From contig JAHDBX010000001.1 in assembly GCA_020630145.1 (NCBI GenBank), positions 14,050 to 24,029 on the forward strand: a stretch of 9,980 nt of DNA. The letters run 5' to 3'. Positions within the stretch are counted from its first letter, which is position 1, and every line of letters begins with the position of its first letter. Source of the stretch: Gammaproteobacteria bacterium (GTDB taxonomy: Bacteria > Pseudomonadota > Gammaproteobacteria > HTCC5015). The translations under genes were made by a program, and so were the position numbers. This document shows, piece after piece, positions 6,940 through 9,980 of the stretch. Under the pieces are notes generated by a model. The model saw only the letters and a program-made list of their open reading frames with translations. It was not told where the DNA came from and did no database searches.

Positions 6940-8385
6940 GTTTCTTTAGAAAAAAAACTACCCTTTAATATAATAGCCATGACTACCATGGCTATTATAA
7001 ATGGGATGTGCTTTTCTAGTTTATATGCTGCCACTGATGTTGTTATTGGTGATGAGCGTGCAGTAAAACAGCATTTAGAACAAAGCGATTTATCTAATTA
7101 TAGTTTCAAGCAGATAGTTAAACATGGACAGGTATTATTTGATGCACGCTTTACGGTTTTAGATGGTGCAGGACGTCCAGCTGCTACTTCAGCTGAAGTG
7201 CCTGTTAAAAGACGTAAAGGTAATGTACCAAGCTTGTTCAGAACCGCTGGGCCAGATGCAAATGCATGTTCAGGTTGTCATAATCAACCGAGTTCAGGCG
7301 GTGCAGGTGACTTTGTTGCTAATGCCTTTACAGCTGAGGGCGTAACCGATTTTGAATTCGATACGGTTGACCCTCAGTTTTCAAATGAAAGAGGCACACC
7401 GCATTTACATGGTAGTGGCTATGTTGAATTGCTTGCTCGTGAAATGTCGATAGACTTACAAGCTATTCGCGCAAAAGCTGTTGCTAAAGCACGATCTACA
7501 AAGCGTACAGTTGCTGTAAAGTTAATAAGCAAAGGTGTAAGCTTTGGCGAGCTTAGCGCGCATGCTGATGGTTTTATTGATATAAATCGTATCGACGGTG
7601 TCGACCATGATTTGGTCGTGCGCCCATTTGGACAAAAAGGTGTTTTCACATCTTTACGTCAATTTAGTATTAATGCAATGAATGCACATCATGGTATACA
7701 AAGTGATGAACGCTGGGGTATGCAGTGGACGCATAGTAATGATTTTGATGAGGATGATGTTAAGCGTGAAATAACCAGCGGAGACATCAGTGCTGTTACT
7801 TTGTTTCAGGCTTCTTTGCCTTTGCCAATATCTGTTTTGCCAGAAAATAAAGTGCTTAAACATGCAGCTGTTGAAGGGGAGAGGTTATTTGTTAAAGCGG
7901 CTTGTGATCAATGCCATCGACAGACTCTTCCGTTACGCGCTTTGAATTTTGTTGAGCCCGGCCCTTTTAACTTGGCGGGTAACTTACGCCAAACAGATGG
8001 TCAGCTTGTTTATAAGGCAGAATTAAGTGAGGCGGGTTTAAAAAAAGATGCTAATGGTAATTGGCTAATTCCTATTTTTTCTGATTTGAAGCGTCACGTT
8101 ATAGCTGATGCTGATAAACCCCATTTTGCTAATGAAGGTTTAAGTCAACGTTTTAGTGCAAGAGATGAATTTATGACCGCTAAGTTATGGGGTGTGGGTA
8201 GTACAGCACCATATGGTCATCGTGGTGATGTTACTACCTTAATGGATGTAATTTTACATCATGGCGGAGCGGCAAAGGAATCACGTCTACAGTTTGAAGG
8301 TTTGACTGATTTAGAACAAAGAAAGATAGTGGAATATTTGAAGACACTGCAACTTACGCCAGTAAACACCTTGGTGAATAATTAA
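6934..8385 (+). CDS. Di-haem c-type cytochrome, DUF1111/DHOR putative peroxidase family, exported
   Basis: A periplasmic two-haem oxidoreductase of the family annotated as 'di-haem oxidoreductase, putative peroxidase' or thiol oxidoreductase-like; its substrate is not known. Residues 1-33 form a signal peptide (Lys7-Lys8, hydrophobic core, cleavage near YAA). Haem-binding CxxCH motifs occur at CSGCH (112-116) and CDQCH (324-328). Family-typical stretches are FSDLKRH (382-388) and the C-terminal [22 protein letters not shown] (415-436) followed by ILHHGGAA. The 483 aa length is normal. The start at 6934 gives a positively charged n-region; in-frame ATGs at 6979 and 6988 would lose the lysines. 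The gene begins 20 bp after the ABC ATPase gene and its stop overlaps the next start (TAATG). Codon use and base composition look like its neighbours. Whether it acts as a peroxidase, an electron carrier or a protein-modifying enzyme like MauG/MbnH cannot be told from sequence. Confidence 0.87.
   Translation: MIVSLEKKLPFNIIAMTTMAIINGMCFSSLYAATDVVIGDERAVKQHLEQSDLSNYSFKQIVKHGQVLFDARFTVLDGAGRPAATSAEVPVKRRKGNVPSLFRTAGPDANACSGCHNQPSSGGAGDFVANAFTAEGVTDFEFDTVDPQFSNERGTPHLHGSGYVELLAREMSIDLQAIRAKAVAKARSTKRTVAVKLISKGVSFGELSAHADGFIDINRIDGVDHDLVVRPFGQKGVFTSLRQFSINAMNAHHGIQSDERWGMQWTHSNDFDEDDVKREITSGDISAVTLFQASLPLPISVLPENKVLKHAAVEGERLFVKAACDQCHRQTLPLRALNFVEPGPFNLAGNLRQTDGQLVYKAELSEAGLKKDANGNWLIPIFSDLKRHVIADADKPHFANEGLSQRFSARDEFMTAKLWGVGSTAPYGHRGDVTTLMDVILHHGGAAKESRLQFEGLTDLEQRKIVEYLKTLQLTPVNTLVNN
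6969..6999 (+). other. Perfect 13-bp intragenic inverted repeat in the signal-peptide codons
   Basis: TATAATAGCCATG (6969-6981) and CATGGCTATTATA (6987-6999) are perfect 13-bp arms around the 5-nt loop ACTAC, starting 35 bp after the cytochrome start codon. The encoded peptide is itself near-palindromic ([10 protein letters not shown]). A stem this long near a start codon should influence translation or be cut by a double-strand-specific RNase. It could also be the target of a DNA-binding dimer. It lacks a downstream uridine run. Confidence 0.75.
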
Positions 8386-9980
8386 TGAAGTGTGTTATTG
8401 ATAGCCTTCGTCTCTTACTTTATAAATTTGTAGTGTTCTTGTTTATGTATGCTTTATCGTTAGATGTTTTAGCTATTGAGTCACCGCATATGATAGATGA
8501 AACGACTAGTTCAGGTATATCACATGAATATACCGGGGGGTGGGAGTATTTTGTTGGTGGCGGTGTAGCGGTATTTGATTGTAACAGTGACCACTTTCCG
8601 GATTTATATATAGCAGGGGGTTCTGCTAAAGCAGGTTTGTATATTAATGCCAGTAAGCGAGGTGGGAATTTACGTTTTGTTAAAAAAGATAAAACCTTGT
8701 TGTCTATAGAAAAAGTAAGTGGTGCTTATCCTATCGATATTGATAATGACAATATTTTAGACCTTGTTGTTTTACGTGTAGGAAAAAATATATTGTTTAA
8801 AGGCAAGGGCAATTGTGAGTTTGAAGATGCAAGTGCTATATGGGGCTTTGACGGTGGTAGTGCATGGACAACGGCTTTTACTGCTACATGGGAAAAAGGG
8901 CAGGCATGGCCAACACTCGCATTTGGTAACTATGTTGACCGAGCTTTACCGGGCGCTCCTTTTGGTACTTGCCATAGTACCGCTTTATTTCGTCCGAATG
9001 AAAAGGGGCGGTATAGTAACAAAGAAGAATTAAAACCCGGTTATTGTGCCTTATCAATGTTATTTACAGATTGGAATCGTTCAGGTACTGCTAGCTTACG
9101 TATAGCGAATGATAGGCAATATTATCGTGGAGGGCATGAGCAATTATGGCGTATTGATCCAGAGAAAAAACCGCTTGAGTATACGCAAAAGGATGGTTGG
9201 CGTAAGCAAAAAATTTGGGGTATGGGCATAGCATCTACAGATTTGAATCAAGATGGCAGGCCAGATTACTACGTAACAAGCATGACAGATAACAAGCTAA
9301 GTATATTGGATACTCGAGATGATAAGCCAACGTATAAAGATATCGCTTTAGAAAATAATGTTACTGCGCATAGGCCTTTTACAGGTGGCAGTGTTTTGCC
9401 TTCAACAGCTTGGCATGCTCAATTCGAAGATGTGAATAATGATAGCTATACCGATTTATTTGTTGTAAAGGGTAACGTTGAAGCAATGACAGACTTTGCC
9501 ATGAAAGATCCGAATAACCTTTTTTTAGGTACGCCATCAGGCAAGTTTTTTGAAAGTGCGGAAAAATCAAATGTACTGAGTTTTCTTCGTGGCAGAGGAG
9601 GCAGTATCGCTGATTTAAACTTGGATGGTTTAGTTGATATGTTAGTCGTAAACCGTGAAGAAAATGTACAAGTATGGAGAAACGTAGGAGCAGATACAGG
9701 CAAAGATATGTCTATGTCAAAACCTATGGGTAACTGGGTGAATTTAAAAATTGTACAAAATGACAGTAATGTAAATGCTATTGGTGCATTTATAGAGGTA
9801 CGTATTGCTGACCGAACCCAAACAAAAGAAATTACTGTTGGTGGCGGCCATGCGGGCACCGAAGCGGCCTTGGCGTCGGCTCGGACGGGTGCATCAACGT
9901 TACTGCTCACGCATAACATCGAAACCCTGGGGCAGATGAGCTGTAACCCGGCCATCGGGGGTATTGGTAAGGGGCACCTG
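8385..9980 (+). CDS. Exported FG-GAP/VCBS-repeat protein with ASPIC/UnbV-like C-terminus, running into a foreign MnmG segment
   Basis: The frame is open to the right edge (532 codons), but only about residues 1-491 (to about 9857) are believed native. The ATG overlaps the cytochrome stop (TAATG), indicating coupled translation. Residues 1-30 are a signal peptide ending near DVLA. The body is an FG-GAP/VCBS beta-propeller with calcium-loop motifs of the DxDxDxxxD type at 65-73, 118-126, 286-294, 349-357 and 410-418. The C-terminal segment (about 450-491; [25 protein letters not shown]) resembles an ASPIC/UnbV domain as in CRTAC1-like proteins. After residue 491 the protein becomes MnmG-like, and the real C-terminus, probably a few dozen residues, is missing. 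The function is unknown; such secreted propellers usually bind partners or surfaces. It may be the partner or substrate of the neighbouring di-haem protein, which is inference from context. Confidence 0.8.
   Translation, partial: MKCVIDSLRLLLYKFVVFLFMYALSLDVLAIESPHMIDETTSSGISHEYTGGWEYFVGGGVAVFDCNSDHFPDLYIAGGSAKAGLYINASKRGGNLRFVKKDKTLLSIEKVSGAYPIDIDNDNILDLVVLRVGKNILFKGKGNCEFEDASAIWGFDGGSAWTTAFTATWEKGQAWPTLAFGNYVDRALPGAPFGTCHSTALFRPNEKGRYSNKEELKPGYCALSMLFTDWNRSGTASLRIANDRQYYRGGHEQLWRIDPEKKPLEYTQKDGWRKQKIWGMGIASTDLNQDGRPDYYVTSMTDNKLSILDTRDDKPTYKDIALENNVTAHRPFTGGSVLPSTAWHAQFEDVNNDSYTDLFVVKGNVEAMTDFAMKDPNNLFLGTPSGKFFESAEKSNVLSFLRGRGGSIADLNLDGLVDMLVVNREENVQVWRNVGADTGKDMSMSKPMGNWVNLKIVQNDSNVNAIGAFIEVRIADRTQTKEITVGGGHAGTEAALASARTGASTLLLTHNIETLGQMSCNPAIGGIGKGHL
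9837..9980 (+). other. mnmG: Fragment of mnmG (gidA), N-terminal FAD-binding region, joined by an apparent assembly chimera
   Basis: From about 9837 the translation reads [11 protein letters not shown], then [16 protein letters not shown] and [11 protein letters not shown]. This is the highly conserved N-terminal dinucleotide-binding region of MnmG, the FAD enzyme that modifies uridine 34 of tRNA with MnmE; it corresponds roughly to residues 12-59 of the E. coli protein. The MnmG start codon, its first dozen or so residues and everything after the right edge are absent. G+C over 9855-9980 is 78/126 (62%), against 38/110 (35%) over 9721-9830. The breakpoint lies somewhere in 9837-9857, where both parents would encode Val-Gly-Gly-Gly-His-Ala-Gly. 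The identity as MnmG is very safe; its physical linkage to the xylose locus is not. Confidence 0.9.

Noticed and set aside
9446..9955. Long open frame on the minus strand
   Set aside because: It runs opposite the FG-GAP gene and crosses the chimeric junction. The + strand frame has a signal peptide, calcium-loop repeats and family motifs, so the minus frame is a shadow.
8385..9980. A novel FG-GAP/MnmG fusion protein
   Set aside because: The abrupt G+C shift, the shared glycine-rich microhomology and the location at the sequence end fit a chimera. A cytoplasmic tRNA-modification domain on an exported propeller makes no biological sense.
1..9980. CRISPR arrays, insertion sequences, tRNA or rRNA genes
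   Set aside because: No regularly spaced direct repeats, transposase-like frames or recognisable RNA-gene sequences were seen on either strand.

Overview
The window comes from a moderately AT-rich Gram-negative bacterium, most likely a marine, polysaccharide-degrading gammaproteobacterium. This lineage guess rests on protein style, gene content and base composition only; no RNA gene or complete marker gene is present. Every gene lies on the + strand, and together they form a D-xylose utilisation locus with an unexpected redox/adhesion-like extension.

Layout: (1) 3-533, the C-terminal ligand-binding part of a LacI-family sugar-responsive repressor, cut by the left edge. (2) 600-2045 xylulokinase (xylB) and 2138-3469 xylose isomerase (xylA), which convert intracellular D-xylose to D-xylulose 5-phosphate. 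(3) 3623-4657 periplasmic xylose-binding protein (xylF), 4802-6130 permease (xylH, TTG start) and 6131-6913 a half-size, single-domain ATPase (xylG-like), together an ABC importer. (4) 6934-8385 an exported di-haem c-type cytochrome of the DUF1111/DHOR putative peroxidase family, then 8385 onward an exported FG-GAP/VCBS-repeat protein entering an ASPIC/UnbV-like C-terminus. The last two genes overlap by one base (TAATG) and follow the ATPase gene by only 20 bp, so they look co-transcribed with the transporter.

The non-coding parts hold several inverted repeats. A perfect 12-bp stem lies between xylF and xylH. An 8-bp stem spans the xylG stop codon and the cytochrome start codon. A perfect 13-bp stem lies inside the cytochrome signal-peptide codons. 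An 8-bp stem lies between xylA and xylF. Three related TTGCT-n-GGCAA inverted repeats precede xylB and xylA and are candidate operators.

The right end is not native. From about 9837-9857 onward the reading frame switches from the FG-GAP/ASPIC protein into the N-terminal FAD-binding part of the tRNA-modification enzyme MnmG (GidA). The switch is in frame, through a shared Gly-Gly-Gly-His-Ala-Gly segment, and G+C jumps from about 35% to about 62%. This looks like a chimeric contig tip rather than a real fusion protein. The most interesting biology is the apparent coupling of a xylose importer operon to a di-haem cytochrome and FG-GAP protein pair of unknown function, with unusual RNA structure at the boundary.
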